A stretch of 64,000 bases of DNA from Isochrysis galbana (taxonomy: Eukaryota; Haptophyta; Isochrysidales; Isochrysidaceae). Of this stretch, positions 28,491-42,400 are shown one piece after another. The notes under the pieces were generated by a model. The model was given only the letters and a program-made list of their open reading frames with translations. It ran no database searches and was not told where the DNA came from. A program made the position numbers and the translations under genes. Where the stretch lies: assembly GCA_018136815.1 (NCBI GenBank), contig CM030934.1, positions 3,177,070 through 3,241,069 on the forward strand. Direction: 5' to 3'. The first letter of the stretch is position 1. The number at the start of each line of letters is the position of its first letter.

Positions 28491-28924
28491 CAGAAAAAAA
28501 AACTTCATAATATTCTTACCGCACTCGCGGCGAATGGAACCACTACCTACACGTAGCATACTTTCTACACCCCCACTCCCCCGGCCTCCCCCCCCCCGCC
28601 ATCAGGCGGCTCCCCCCGTGCCCCGTGCACTACTAGGGGGATAGGGGTGAAGGGCTTAGATATGCTCCGGTGCCCGCCCCCCCCCCCCCTGATCTGTTCC
28701 CCCCTTCCTCCTCTGTCTACCGGGCTGGTGGCGACCTCAGACCCGACTTATCTTGTAAACAGGTGCGGGACTTACCTGCTCTTACCTATTTTTCGGCTTT
28801 CGGTGAGTCGCACGGCGAAGGACCTGGAAATAAGAGCCTGGAAATCGCATCATCTAGGATGAATGCGACAGTGAGCGGAGCTCTCGCTCCGCCCACCCCC
28901 TTCTCTCTCCGCGCTCTCTCTCCC

Positions 28925-29350
28925 CTCTCCTGCAGGGACGCGCGATGGCGCGCCTGCGACAGGCCTGCAGCTGCCCCTGGCCCCTAGCGACCCCTGGAGG
29001 CTCCTGGAGGCCAGCTCAGGGGGCAGAGGAGCAGAGGAGGCTGGGACTGGGCCCTGGCCTCCCCTGCCTCTCCCTCGCTGGCGCTCATGGGCCTCAAGGG
29101 CCCCCACTCAGCACCTGTCCGCCTGTCGACCAGGGGGGGAGGGGGGTTGGAGCAATGGGCTGGCCACGATTGGCCAGGACGGGCGAAAGGCGAAAAAGGC
29201 CATGGGGCGAGCCTGTGGGGAAGGAAGTGGGTCAGCAAGGCAATCCCTTCTTGGCAAGCCATCAGGCATGCTAGGAGGATGGGCGGTTCCTTCCCCATGG
29301 CAAGGAAGGAGTGGAGAGAGGGAGGGGCTCGTGCCCCCCCATGGGTCAAC
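28925..29350 (+). repeat. Diverged copy of GC-rich repeat family G
   Basis: Shares with 21400-21805 the phrases CCTGGCCTCCCCTGCCTCTC and GTCGACCAGGGGGG, and a GGAGAGAGGGAGGGGCTCGT-like end. It terminates at a LINE 5'-end phrase, TCAACCAAGTATAAACTTAG (29345-29364). Confidence 0.5.
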
Positions 29351-30230
29351 CAAGTATAAACTTAGTTGAAAGTTGAGGGATAGAATTGCATGTATACCAA
29401 AATAGACGAGGGGCCACGAGGGGTGAGGGGTGTAAAAAAATAGGCGACGAGCGAGGCGGGCAAAAAAAAAAGGAAGCCTCAAGTTGCACCTTCTCATGGC
29501 GACCAATCATAAGATTAGTGACATTGACCCCTACTTCAATAGTAGGTTAAAATAATCTAGATCTAGATGCCTGACGCAAGGGTAGGGCGGGGCGACGGGT
29601 GTGGAAAGAGCACTCCACACAAAAAGGGGGGAGACAGCGGCACTGAGCAACGACAGCGACACTAACAACGACACCAACAGCGCTACGGCACACCGGACCG
29701 TGATGAAGGGGGGAAACCCGTGGCCAGGCATCGAGAGAGGCATCAGAGAATGGAAACACTAACGCAAATGGGGTACACCCCCCTCTCGTAATGGTGACGA
29801 CGGCGTGGCAACAGCATGGCGACAGACAACGTCCGCCACATGATCCATCGGCTAATGAGGCACTGAAGGCCGCTACGGGCGTAAGTCCCGTCCCGCGGTA
29901 AACATTCGTTCACAAGCGTGAGAACACGCTTTAGACACCTTTTTCTCAATGATCAAGCACGGGATACATCGCGGACGACAGTCTCGACACTCACGCGGCA
30001 TGGGTGCTGCGAGCGCGACGGGTGTGCTGGCGCCACCACCATGAGTGTTGCCTCGGAGCGATCCGCCGGTTGCATAAATAAGCGCCGGGTGCGCACAGAT
30101 CCGTGCATAGCTCGAGGCCTTGCTGTGGAAAGAGCGAGGCCACGCCTGCGCTGCACTCAGCGGCTGCACGGCGAGGTGGGTCGGAAGGTAGCAACACATG
30201 CGTCTCAGCTCGCGTTGGCCGCTGTTCGCT
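29351..30230. other. No gene recognised; repeat ends
   Basis: Includes an inverted left terminus of the AGAGGGTGCAAC family (CAAGTTGCACCTTCTCAT near 29481-29498) and 20-bp simple runs. Short frames have no recognisable motif. This is the 3' flank of ARPC1. Confidence 0.4.
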
Positions 30231-31725
30231 TCATGCGACGCTCAGCTGCCGCATCGCAGCACTGAGCTCGTCCGCCGTCCAGCCGACGATCTTGCCATCG
30301 AGGGCGGAGCTCGTGAACTCCGCTCTTACGCCATCCATGCTCGCATTGAAAAGCTGCAACCCACACACGGGGAACTGATGTACCGAATCGAGTGAAGCTG
30401 TGCCCTCGCTGCGGCCGGTACTCGTCTGCGCTTGGAATATGCGGCGCGATGCGGAGACGGCAGTGGGAGAGTCCGTCTGCTGCGTGGGGGATGCCTGCAG
30501 CTTGTGCGGCTGCATCCATTTGCCGCCAACGTTCCCAAAGACAAGCGGGCTGAAGCAGTGGCCGGCGCCGACGAGCGTGCCGTCGGGGAGGAAGAGCAGG
30601 TGCGTAAGCGGCAGCTCGCGCAGGCGCAGTGTCTGCGCGGCGGCATTGGAGCCAGCGGCGGCCGCAGCGACATCGATGAAGGTGACGCTCGAGTTTTGCG
30701 CGCATAGCGCGAGCGTTTCGCCCGTGGGCGAGAAGGCAACGTCCAGGACCCAGCCGTAGGCCTCAAATGTGTACAGGAGCGTGCCGAACTTGGCCGGCGC
30801 CCCCCATGGTGTGGTAGTGTCCTTGCTGTCGAGGTTCTTGAGGAAAGCGGAGAAGACACGGCAGTGGTAGTCGGTCGACGCCGTGGCCACGATCGGCGCA
30901 GTCGGGTGCCATGCAACGGCGCAGACGGTCGAGGCGTGCTCCTTGATCATCTTGGACACCCAGAAATTGTTGGCCTCCTCGTAGGAGCACACGGGCACCG
31001 ACTTGGAGCCACTGCCCACGGCGAATTTCTGCTCATCGGGGGACCTGTGAAAGGGGTCGGAAGGGGGGAGGGGATGTTAGACAGAGGGGCAGGGAGCGGA
31101 GCAGTCGCGCGGATGAAGCGTCCCATGGTTGACGAGGCAGTGGGGGCGATGACGTGAGTCGCATGGGTATGAGAACGGAGAGAGAAAGCGAGCGTCTGGG
31201 GAAGGGAGGGAGATTCGCAGAGTGAGCGCGCGCGAGAGAGAGAAGGATGAAGAGAAGGGAGCATGATAGCAAGAACGGAGAAATTAGAGGAAGAGGCGGA
31301 TTGGGACGAGGGAAGAGAAACGGCGGGGGGGGGAGGGGGGAGCGATCGCGCGAACGAGCAAAGAAGAGCGTCGGCCGTCCATGCAGAAAGCATCTCCCCC
31401 GCTCCTCTTCTCACCATCGAACACTGGTCGCCGCTGCGGTGATTCGTAGGATGACAAGCATAGGCTTCCACTCCTCCCCATCCCTCGTCCACACGTACGC
31501 ATTCCTGTCCTGAGCAGTCGTCACGATCCGATCGGTCTTCTCTCCCCACGCGATCGAAGTCACCAGAGCATCGTGCTCTTTCAGCTGGCCCACGCGCCGC
31601 CAGTGGGCGTGCTCGATGCGGTAGATGCAGACCGTCTCGTCGTTCGGGCACACCGCAAGCTCCGTACGCGAGCCGTTCCACGCGTGGCACGTGATCGAAG
31701 ACTCGATCCGATGCTCCACCACCAT
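30231..31725 (-). CDS. ARPC1: Arp2/3 complex subunit 1 (ARPC1/p40), WD40 protein
   Basis: Two exons, 31725-31415 and 31044-30231, with a 370-bp GT-AG intron (phase 2: CGATG|GTGAGA and TTTCACAG|GTCC), giving 374 residues, the usual length of ARPC1. WD40 repeats are visible: SSITCHAWNGSRTELAVC, then EHDALVTSIAWGEKTDRIVT, then TSVRWSPDEQKFAVGSGSKS, the family-typical HASTVCAVAWHPTAP, TASTDYHCRVFSAFLK, and WVLDVAFSPTGETLALC. The FAVGSG..VC.YE..N.FWVSK block is characteristic of ARPC1. It is a structural beta-propeller subunit of the actin-nucleating Arp2/3 complex in the cytosol. The start Met at 31725 fits MVVEHRIESSITCHAW. A 790-bp GA tract begins 130 bp upstream. Confidence 0.94.
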
Positions 31726-31855
31726 CCAGCGCCCGCCACCGAAGAGGGGGGGGAGGGGGGGGAGAGAGGCGTCGGGAAGGGGAAGGGACCGGGAGGGCTC
31801 ATAATATGGTAGAGTAGCCGAGATCCGTAAGAAAAGAAGTGGTAGCACGGCCGCA

Positions 31856-32646
<791 letters not shown>

Positions 32647-32791
32647 CGCTGCTGCTGGTGGGCCGGAAATCTGTCTACAGACTATACTTTAATAAATAAC
32701 TCCTTCGTGCCGGAGCACCGCGGCTCGGTGTCTTCAGTCTCTCTTCTCAGAGCTTTCACACCCGCAGGCGAGGAGCCGCCCGGGGGGGGCG

Positions 32792-32841
32792 GGGGCCTCT
32801 TGAAAGACAGCCGTATATAATACCGTCTTTCTAGAGGCCCC
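32792..32841. repeat. 17-bp-arm hairpin with TATA-like loop
   Basis: GGGGCCTCTTGAAAGAC (32792-32808) pairs with GTCTTTCTAGAGGCCCC (32825-32841) with one mismatch around a TATATAATAC loop. Similar GTCTTTC / GAAAGAC phrases with TGTATAATA recur at 36380-36480 and 36720-36745, so it belongs to a dispersed family flanking the LINE insertion. Confidence 0.55.
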
Positions 32842-32845
32842 AGAG

Positions 32846-33785
32846 AAAGACAGTGCGCCGCGCGCGGCGGCGCGACGCGAGGCGGCGCGAAGCGGGGCGG
32901 CACGGCAGCACCGGTGGCGACACGGCGACGGCGCTATCCATAGGCTATAGTAAGGCTATAGGCTATACTATAGGCGGCTATGGGCGCGGCATCGGCTCAT
33001 TGGTTGGTGTTGGTACAACACACAACACATGATACCATAATACCGTACTCATAATTGTGGTCACATGTCACATGCGACTCGGACACCCACACACAGTACA
33101 CACGTACACACTCACGCACACGGCACCCTAGCTAGGCACAGCGCGGCTTAAGTCCCAAGTCTCGCTCTCCCGCTTGGCTCCGGCAAGAGTTTCGCGAATT
33201 TTTCCGGTATTTGGGGGCCATAGCGAAAGCGAAACTTTTGACCGATATAGGGGGGGGCGCATTCCCGATCAAAATATAGATAGGCCCCCGCCCCCGTGCC
33301 CCCGCCCCCCCCCCCCCCCCCCCGCTCATGCCGCCCCGCCGCGGGCCGGCGGGCCGGTCAAGAGGAAGCGAACCGCGGAAGCGAGCGGTAGCTCAGCCGC
33401 GTCTGCAGACCCTCTGTGGGCGCCTCCCACGCGGGTGCAGGTAGTTGAGTTGGCAACGTCATCCGAGGTCCGAGGATGACGGTGATAGCGACGGCGACGA
33501 CGATGACGAGGAATGCGGCGACACGCTGAGCGAGGGGATGGTGGAGATAGAAAGGGAGGGCGAGGGCGAGGACAGCTCGGACGATGACGAGCTCGACAGA
33601 GCAATGCAGGAGGACAGCACGACGAGAGAGGACCGCGCACGGCGCAGCGGCGCCCCACCGGAATCGCCGACGCACCAGCAAACGTGTGCAACGCGAGATG
33701 TGAGAGCACATGTGAGCAGCTTGTGAGCAATGATGGATGATGGACAGATACTAGATACTAATGATTGTCAATGCCAATGCAACAT
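32846..33785. other. No gene recognised
   Basis: GC-rich, with a run of 20 C at 33304-33323 and a short frame rich in acidic residues (33445-33726) that I cannot assign. The stretch 33185-33330 resembles 36290-36375 (GCGAAACTxTT, poly-C). It ends at the 16-bp target-site copy 33786-33801. Confidence 0.35.
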
Positions 33786-33826
33786 GCAATACATTGCTAT
33801 ATCAACTAAGTTTATACTTAGACGCG

Positions 33827-34531
33827 ATGGAGCGCGCCGCCGCGACTCCCCTCTCCTTCGGGCCCCCCGCCGAGGGCGCCCCACCAGCGACCATGGAGCA
33901 GCCGCTATCGAAGCGGCCGCGTCCGCCCACCGAGGCCGAGCAGGTGCGTGCGACTCCGGTCGCGCCACACGGCCCGTGGCCCCGGCCACACCACCCATGG
34001 CAGCCATGCTGGCCTCCCCCATGGGGGACAGCAGGCTGTTGGAAGCATCCCATCAATGCCAGGCTCATGCAGCCACCCTTCCATTGGGCATGCCTTATGG
34101 CAGAGGCCCCTCTCGCCCTGGCAAGGGTCGCGCTGCTCCGGCAGCGCGGCCCGAGGCCGGGTGGCCCTTATGGGCACATCATCCACTCCACTTCAACGCA
34201 CAACACACTCTCCAGAAGCACCCCCTCACACTCAGCACGCAACACACATGAGACACAAAGGTACGACCCCCCTGGGAGAGACCAGCGCCGAATGACACCG
34301 CCTACTGCCCGCGCCCGCACGACACTGAGTACGGACACCCCCGACCCCGCCTCACAGGGACAAGACTCCGACGAAGACAACATCATCACACCTAAACATA
34401 CGCCGCACGAGACTCACAAGGGAAGGAGCACTGTCACAGCCAATATGGCACAATCCTCACGACCCACCACCGCTCAAACGCGGGGCGTGGATCAGCCTAT
34501 GGGAATCCCTTCAGACGCACGTTGCACATAA
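33827..34531 (+). pseudogene. LINE ORF1 N-terminal fragment
   Basis: Starts MERAAATPLSFGPPAEG, parallel to MERAPTAPTSQPP of the ORF1 at 45041. It is proline/threonine-rich throughout, ends without the folded region or zinc-finger of the longer copy, and runs into the ORF2 segment in another frame. Confidence 0.6.
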
Positions 34532-35765
34532 CATCTATAAAAACGAGGACCTCACGGAACCTTACACGCGAGAGGATTGCGCTCAATACCTGGAACACCT
34601 CCCCGAAATATTCGATCACAAGGGGAGCAGAATAAACAAAACGGAATTCCTAGACTCGTGGGAGCGGGTGGTGCAACACGTCTCGCACCTCCTAGAAAAA
34701 GCAAAAGAGACCCCGCCCCATGACCCGGCCCCCGCCGAGTCGAGCACGGGATCGCCGAACGCGTCAGCATTGCCGCTAGAAGTGTCTAGAGAAACCAAAG
34801 TCTCCGAGAGCGACACGTACATAACTAGAATGAATAACATATGGATCTATACAAACACCAACTATCTAGGCGAGACCACAGACACCACCGTGGTAGCAAA
34901 ACCGGGCGAGGAGGATCACTACTACGCCCCAGCTAAATGGGAAAATGGACTAAAAGGCCCGAAACACCTCGAATTCCCTCTTGCGGACGAGTACACGCTT
35001 AACGAAAAGAGACAACTAGACCAAATCACCGTGTCGGATATAACGCGAGAGCTCAAAGGGGACGGCCCCCGCAACAAACCTCAGCCAGCGCGAGAGGCGT
35101 GGGCCCGCAAGCTAGACCTAACGCACGATGAATGGAAGCACGTGGCGAAACTCTATACCCACCCCCTACTAAAACACACAGACAAACACCTGCACTTCAA
35201 GCACGTTACCCATAGGAGGCTGGGTACGCGAAACCGGTTCGCAGCGGCGACCACCACAAGATGTAGACTCTGCGGGAAACACAGAGAAAACTCGACGCAC
35301 CTAGCTAGATGCCCGTCCACGCTTCCGATATTTCAAACCATAGAAGCCGTAGCGGGGTACACCCCGGCGAAAGACAGATCGACGACTCAAAAAATCAAAG
35401 ACAGACTATTCGCATACCCGAATTCCCCGACGCCGGATAGCCTTAAAGCCCTCTACCTAATAGCATGGAGATACATCATAAGCGACTTCTACAAAGTGGA
35501 ATTCGAAAATCACACCTTCCACCACGTACCGGTTATCGAAAGAGTCCTAAGCAGGTTCACGGCCCTCGTCAGAGGTCGGGAACCTCCGGACAACTTCTTA
35601 ACCGCACGCACGCGCAAGGCCTCCCTGGGAAGGAAGCCGAAAATCAAATCTCCACACGACCTCAGCGCCCCTGTCTTCTTAACTAACAACAAAGGCGCCC
35701 TAGTCATGAGCACGAATCTATCTCTGGTAGCGGAAGCCCTCAACATAGCAGAGCGACTAGCCTAA
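34490..35765 (+). pseudogene. LINE ORF2 C-terminal region with zinc knuckle
   Basis: Open frame from about 34490 to TAA at 35763-35765. It has the C-terminal pattern CRLCGKHRENSTHLARC (C-x2-C-x8-H-x3-C) seen after the RT of many LINEs, then KIKDRLFAYP and the block IAWRYIISDFYKVEFENH. No RT or endonuclease motifs occur in the frame. It is the best-preserved C-terminus of this LINE family in the window. Confidence 0.75.
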
Positions 35766-36103
35766 CCAAGCGACCCCGCGCCGCGAGCCGCCCACCATCC
35801 TAAAGTAGGCCCTAGACACACTGACCACAGCTGCCTGACACCCAGCACAAGGAGCAAACACACAATAGCCGGTAGCCCGATGGCATAGGAGGAAGGCGCG
35901 AAACAGGCCATCGCGAATCGGCACACACCGTCTGCCACTGGAGACCCACGACACCCAGCCCCTAGGTAGAGCACGAGGGGACGAGCCGCAAGGCAGGTGT
36001 AGGGGGAGTGAAGGGAAACGGGCGAGGCTGCGAAGATACCGTGCAGGGTCGCGCGCGCGGCGAGAATATTAAGAAGTTTTTTTTTTGGCAATACATTGCT
36101 ATA

Positions 36104-37173
36104 CCTATCTATACAGCATACAGATACAGCATACAGCTATGTATTATAAACATTTTGGCTCGAAGGTACGCGTCCCGCCGTCGTTGCTCGTTGCGTCATT
36201 GCTGCCCCCCTTCAACAATCAAAATTTCGTTCAAAATATCAACAAAATTTGGGTAGGTGAAGCTCAAAATTTGCTCCAACGGACGCGAAATATCAAAACG
36301 AAATTTGGGTGGGTCTGGAGCGAAACTCTTGCCGGCGGGCCAATCTCCCGCTCCCGCCCCCCGCCCCCCCCCCGGTATATATGTATAATATGTCTTTCCC
36401 ACTGTCTTTGGACTGTCTTTCTACGAGGGCCAAAGACATATGTATAATACAGTCTTTCAAACCCCAACTGACTGTCTTTCACATGTAGGAGGTGGTGGTG
36501 GCCGCCGTCCCGCGCACGCCGCGCACGCCGCGCTCGCGCGCGCCTGGTCCCGCGCGCACGTCGCGCTCGCGCCGCGCGCCGCGCGCGGGCGGCCCCCAGC
36601 CCCAGCCCCGCTCTAAAAAAAACAGTGGCAAAAACGGAGGGCGTTTGAAAAACAGTGACAAACACTGTTTTTGGCCTCCAAGCTCCAAAAAAAAACATTG
36701 GACTACTACATTGTTTCTGACAGAATAGAATTTCTGTCTTTCACATCTAACATCTAGGCTGTGGATATTACCAGCCCATATATGAACATGGAGGGTGGGG
36801 AGGGACGAGGAGGGGCTGGGAGGTTACGTTCCGTCGAATATGGGACAGACTCAAGTTGCAAGTTGAGGCCAAAGTTTTGGGATTTGGGATGGAGCTCGTC
36901 GTAAAAATAAAATGAGCTGCCTCTCGAGACCCCGACGAAAACAAAACTCAACCCTCTCCCGCGAGGGTGGGCGGCGGCGCGGCGCGAGGAGCGCCCAGGG
37001 GAACCAAGCGTGCCGCCGGAGGCAGGCTTTAAACAGGGAAAAGAACTCTCGAGAGTGGTGAAGGAAGCCAGCCCGTCTTGTCGCACCCCCGCCAAAACCT
37101 TGGCGGCTCGCCGCGAGGAGAGAGGGCGAGCCAGCTTCCCCCTTTCCTTTCGTTCCCTCCTCCTGTGGCGGCA
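36104..37173. other. Intergenic with GTCTTTC repeats; 5' flank of HRD1
   Basis: Continues the pre-LINE target sequence. Contains GC-skewed runs (36350-36372 C-run), GTCTTTC/GAAAGAC repeats with TGTATAATA, and a purine/alanine-arginine-coding GC block 36490-36600. No gene recognised. The last 40 bp before HRD1 are pyrimidine-rich, ending GTGGCGGCAATG. Confidence 0.4.
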
Positions 37174-39497
37174 ATGCTGAGCGGCAGTCGGTTCTCAGGC
37201 TATCTCCTCCTCTCGACCGCCCTCGTGCTCGCGCTGGTGAGCCACACGTACTCCGTACGCCGCCAGTTCTACCCGGCAGTTCTCTCTCTCAGCTCGAACA
37301 AGCTCTCTCTGCTGCTGCTCACCAACGAGGCGCTGGGGCTAACGCTGCTGCTGGGCAAGCTGGGCGTTAGACTCTTCTTTGGACGGTTGAGGGAGGCGGA
37401 GATCGAGCACCTCTATGAGAGAGCCTGGTGAGAGCGAGGGGAGAGGGAAGGGGGCAGTCGGCAAGGGGGAGGCACAGAGAGGTGAAAGGAAGGATAGAGA
37501 GGGAGAGGAATCGAGACGGGGGCGGTTGGGAGAGGTATCTTCTGCCAATTGGACGCACTAGGGGAGGCGGAGGGCGCAAAAGTGGTGTACGAGCAGGGTG
37601 GGGCGGGCAGTGGGCCCATGAGGCTGACGGTGCACGCAGTCTGCAAACCCCAAGCATGCGCCTGCCGGCCAGGTATGCAATCACAGAGACGTGCCTGGCA
37701 ATGACCATCTTCCGCGATGAGTTTAATGTCAACTTCATTGGGCTCTTTACGATCCTACTCTTTCTCAAGATTTTCCACTGGCTGATGAGCGACCGCATCG
37801 CCTTCATGGAGCAAACACCAGCCGTGCCGCTCTCGACGCACGCACGCATACTGCTTCTCATGTCCGCGCTCACTGCGCTCGACGCCGCCTTCCTCCATCA
37901 CGCCGTCTCTACATGCCTGGCACGCGGGCCTTCGGTACTCCTGCTGTTTGCGTTCGAGTATCTCATCCTCTCCTCATCCGTGGCCTCCACGTTCTGCAAG
38001 TATGTACTGTATGTCAACGATGTGCGGCTGGGCGGCACTTGGGAGGAAAAAGGCGTCTGGCTCTTCTACCTCGACTTGGTCGCAGACCTCTTCCATATGG
38101 TCGTCTACGTTTCCTTCTTCGCGCTCATCTGCACCTACTACGGCCTGCCGCTCCACATCCTGCGCGACCTGTACATCACAATCCGCAATTTCCGCTCGCG
38201 CGTCACTGATTTCCTACGCTACCGTTCCATAATGCGCAATATGCAGGAACGCTTCCCCAACGCGACCATCGAGGAGCTCGACGCGACGGACCGCGTATGC
38301 ATCATCTGCCGCGAGCACATGGACGATGCAAAGAAGCTAAGGTGCGGCCCGCACCACACGACGCGACCCCCACGCGCGGCGGCGCTCCCATTCCGACCCC
38401 GCCCCCCACCAGCTCGTCCCCATCCAACATGTGGCCCCTCCCGTTACCGCAGGTGCGGCCACATGTTCCACTTCAACTGCCTACGCTCGTGGCTCGAGCG
38501 TCAGCAGTCGTGCCCCACATGCCGATCAGCCATCTTGGCGCCTGAACCTGTGCCAACGCCCGGACAGCGAGCGCGCGAGAGAGAGCAGCAGCAGCAACAG
38601 CTCGACGAGCAGCAACAACGACGCCACGAGCATCTCCAGCAACGGCTCCAGCAGCTCAGACAGCATCTGCAACCTGGCGAAGCAGCGCAGCTCGGTCGGG
38701 AGCAACCGGCGGCTGGCACGGGGCTCCCTGCAGAAGATGGCGGTGGAGTGGCCAGGGCAGCGGCCGGTGGCCGGCCGGCGATGGGTGGTTCGGCGCAAGG
38801 GGTTGGTGCCGCAGCTGCGATGCCTGGGGACTACGCCGCGCCTCGTGGCTTTGGCTGCGCCTGGCCCCCTGCCGCCGGTGCGCACGGGCTGGGCGGAGCA
38901 TGCGGCTGTTGCGAGGCAGAGGGCGGCCCCAACGCAGGCGCCGCGCCGTATGCGGGTACATGGCCGGGCTTCTCCGCCATGGATCCACGCGTTGGAGCTG
39001 CGTGGGGAGCAGCTCCGGGCGTCGGAGGTGTGCCCGTCGGCACTGGCATGGGCATCCCGCTAGATCCAGCAGCCGCCGGGCTTCGCGGTGCATTTGGCGG
39101 CATGACAGCTTTGCACGCCAGTCCGGTAATGGGATTCGGTCTACCGTTCGCCCCTGGCACCGGGTATGCCGGCCCCGGCCCCTTTTTCTCTGGTCCCAGC
39201 TTCGGATGGATGCCAGGTATGATAGGCATGCCGTACCACCCCCTCTTTGCTAGTCCGTATCTCTTACCACAACACTTGCAAGCTGCCAGCGGGCAGCTGC
39301 CCTCGACGAGCACCTTCATTCAGGCGCAGATCGACTGGCTAAGGGATCAGCTGGCGCAGCTGGCGCCCGCGCCGTCGCACGCCGACGCGGTTGGCGGAGA
39401 TGATGCCTCGAGCACACCAATCGTCACACCCATGCGCCCGGAGCGAGAGGCGGCTCTCCGTGCCGCAGAGAGCCGCAGGGCGCGCGAAGATAACTAG
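37174..39497 (+). CDS. HRD1: HRD1/synoviolin-type ER membrane RING-H2 E3 ubiquitin ligase
   Basis: Exons 37174-37427, 37673-38341 and 38453-39497 (655 residues), introns 245 and 111 bp, both GT-AG. The N-terminal half has about six membrane segments with family phrases: HTYSVRRQFYPAVLSL, LLLGKLGVRLFFGRLREAEI, EHLYERAW|YAITETCLAM, TIFRDEFNVNF and FLKIFHWLMSDRIAFME. The RING-H2 finger follows: CIICREHMDDAKKLR|CGHMFHFNCL and RSWLERQQSCPTC. The C-terminal third is a Gln-rich stretch followed by a Gly/Pro/Ala-rich disordered tail, then a short helix (QAQIDWLRDQLAQL). It ubiquitinates misfolded proteins retrotranslocated from the ER (ERAD). The second intron falls inside the RING, has a length divisible by three and contains no stop, so retention would insert 37 residues into the finger. 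Confidence 0.93.
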
Positions 39498-39729
39498 GCT
39501 CATGCGGCACGACGAGACAAAGGTCCTTTGCCTCATGGAGGCTGCCATGCCTGCAAATTAGGTCCATCCCACGAAGTGTGTACTTGGCGCGCGAGGGTAG
39601 GCGTTCACGATTTTGTGGTAGCAACCCGCACTTGCAGTTGCCGAAGGCGCCAAGTGGATCAAGGCACTAGTAGAGGTGGGGGGGCGGGGGGGAAGTCGCA
39701 AGCCATGCAATGAAAAAGAATTACAACTG
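39498..39729. other. HRD1 3' flank
   Basis: Short intergenic stretch between the HRD1 stop and the LINE 3' tail. No feature recognised apart from a G-run at 39678-39692. Confidence 0.4.
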
Positions 39730-40857
39730 GGGAAAAAAATATCCTTAAAAATCACCGCTACACGTGCGGCGTGGGGCAGTGTGCTTGTGGACCTCCCTTC
39801 TACCCAACCTTAACCCCTAACAACCCCCTCCCCCTTCCCCAGTTCCCTCTTTAGTGGAGAGCCGGTTCCGGGGAGGCCGCGCGCACTGCCTCGGCCAGGA
39901 GTTGGAGTGGAGGGGGCGGGAGACTGTGGCTTTATCTTTCGCTCGGGCTTGGCTAGTTCATTTCTCCCTTGTGTCCCATAAAATCTTCAGCGTTTTCCTT
40001 CAAATTCTTTCCATAGCGGTTAACCCATCTCAAGTGATGTTTCGTATATCTAGGCCTCTTGCCGCCTGCAAGAGGTCATCCGATACTTCTAGGTTAAAGT
40101 CTTTGTCCACCATGTAAAGAGGGCTTATCATTTTCCGAATATGTTTGTTACTCGGGGCGTGCAGCCCCGTGTTATTTCGTTGTTTCTTCAGCCTTTGAAA
40201 GAAACCGACCTTCGCCGTTGCTAGTAGGTGGTACCTTGTAAGAATTGCTCTAAGGATCGATCTAACGGACCTACCGTCCGCGTTACCGTACTGGATGTTG
40301 TAGAAATCCGTGAGGATATACCTCCACGCCAGGATACCCAAGTATCCCGAGGAGGGGTGAGGCCTGTCCACTTGGTAGCAAAAGAGACGTTGGGCTACTT
40401 CAGAGCCCGGCCTAAGGACGATCCCCAGAAGTCCTTCTATGAATTCGAAGATGGGCTACTTTACGGTTAAGTGCATCTATGGCGTCCGGCTCGGTTGCTC
40501 CGGGGATTCCCGCCATCTGGGCCTTTCTAGCATCCGCTACAGCGTCTATTTCCGCTTGAGCGAACGATCTTTGTCTGCGAAGTTCCACCGCCTTAGCTAG
40601 GAGGATCGAGGACACTTTCCGTTTGGTTTCCGTCCAAGTCATGAGCTTATCCCCTGCGTCATCTTCCGGAGGGACCGGGTATAAGCGCCTCCAGAGGAGG
40701 TGAATCATCTCGCGTGCCTCCGGATCGTCCAACACCTCCATCGGTATCTTGGCTTCTATCTCCGTCGCCCGTCTGGGAGGGGCGATTGCGAAGGTCGCTA
40801 CCACTGGGTGGTGATCGGATGCCGCCATGCCCGTGAAAAGCTTGAGATCTATGTATG

Positions 40858-42209
<1,352 letters not shown>

Positions 42210-42400
42210 TATGCTTTGTACCATCCCCACGTGGAGTAATATTCAGCCGCGTATACGCGGTCTATCCTAGTGTGGGTCTGATGTCCGCATCTCGAGTATT
42301 GGTCTTTAAGGCCCGGGTTGACCAGCAGTTGAACGTCCGTGAGGCCATGCGTGGCGAGTGCCCTCGCTAGAGCTCTGCCTCCCGAATTCGCATAGGGGGC

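Larger units (their letters stand above)
33802..36087 (+). mobile_element. Internally deleted LINE with 16-bp target-site duplication
   Basis: GCAATACATTGCTATA occurs at 33786-33801 and again, perfectly, at 36088-36103, directly after a T-run following TATTAAGAAG. The 2,286-bp insert begins TCAACTAAGTTTATACTTAG (LINE 5' end), carries the start of ORF1 (33827), then jumps to the C-terminal part of ORF2 and a 320-bp 3' untranslated region. Endonuclease and RT are missing. Intact ends plus a clean duplication show it inserted by target-primed reverse transcription in its deleted state or was deleted afterwards. Confidence 0.9.

Noticed and set aside
37428-39497. HRD1 as a gene starting in the frame at 37428
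   Set aside because: The sequence 37428-37672 is an intron; the conserved N-terminus is at 37174-37427 and joins exactly at the GTGAGAG donor and CCGGCCAG acceptor.
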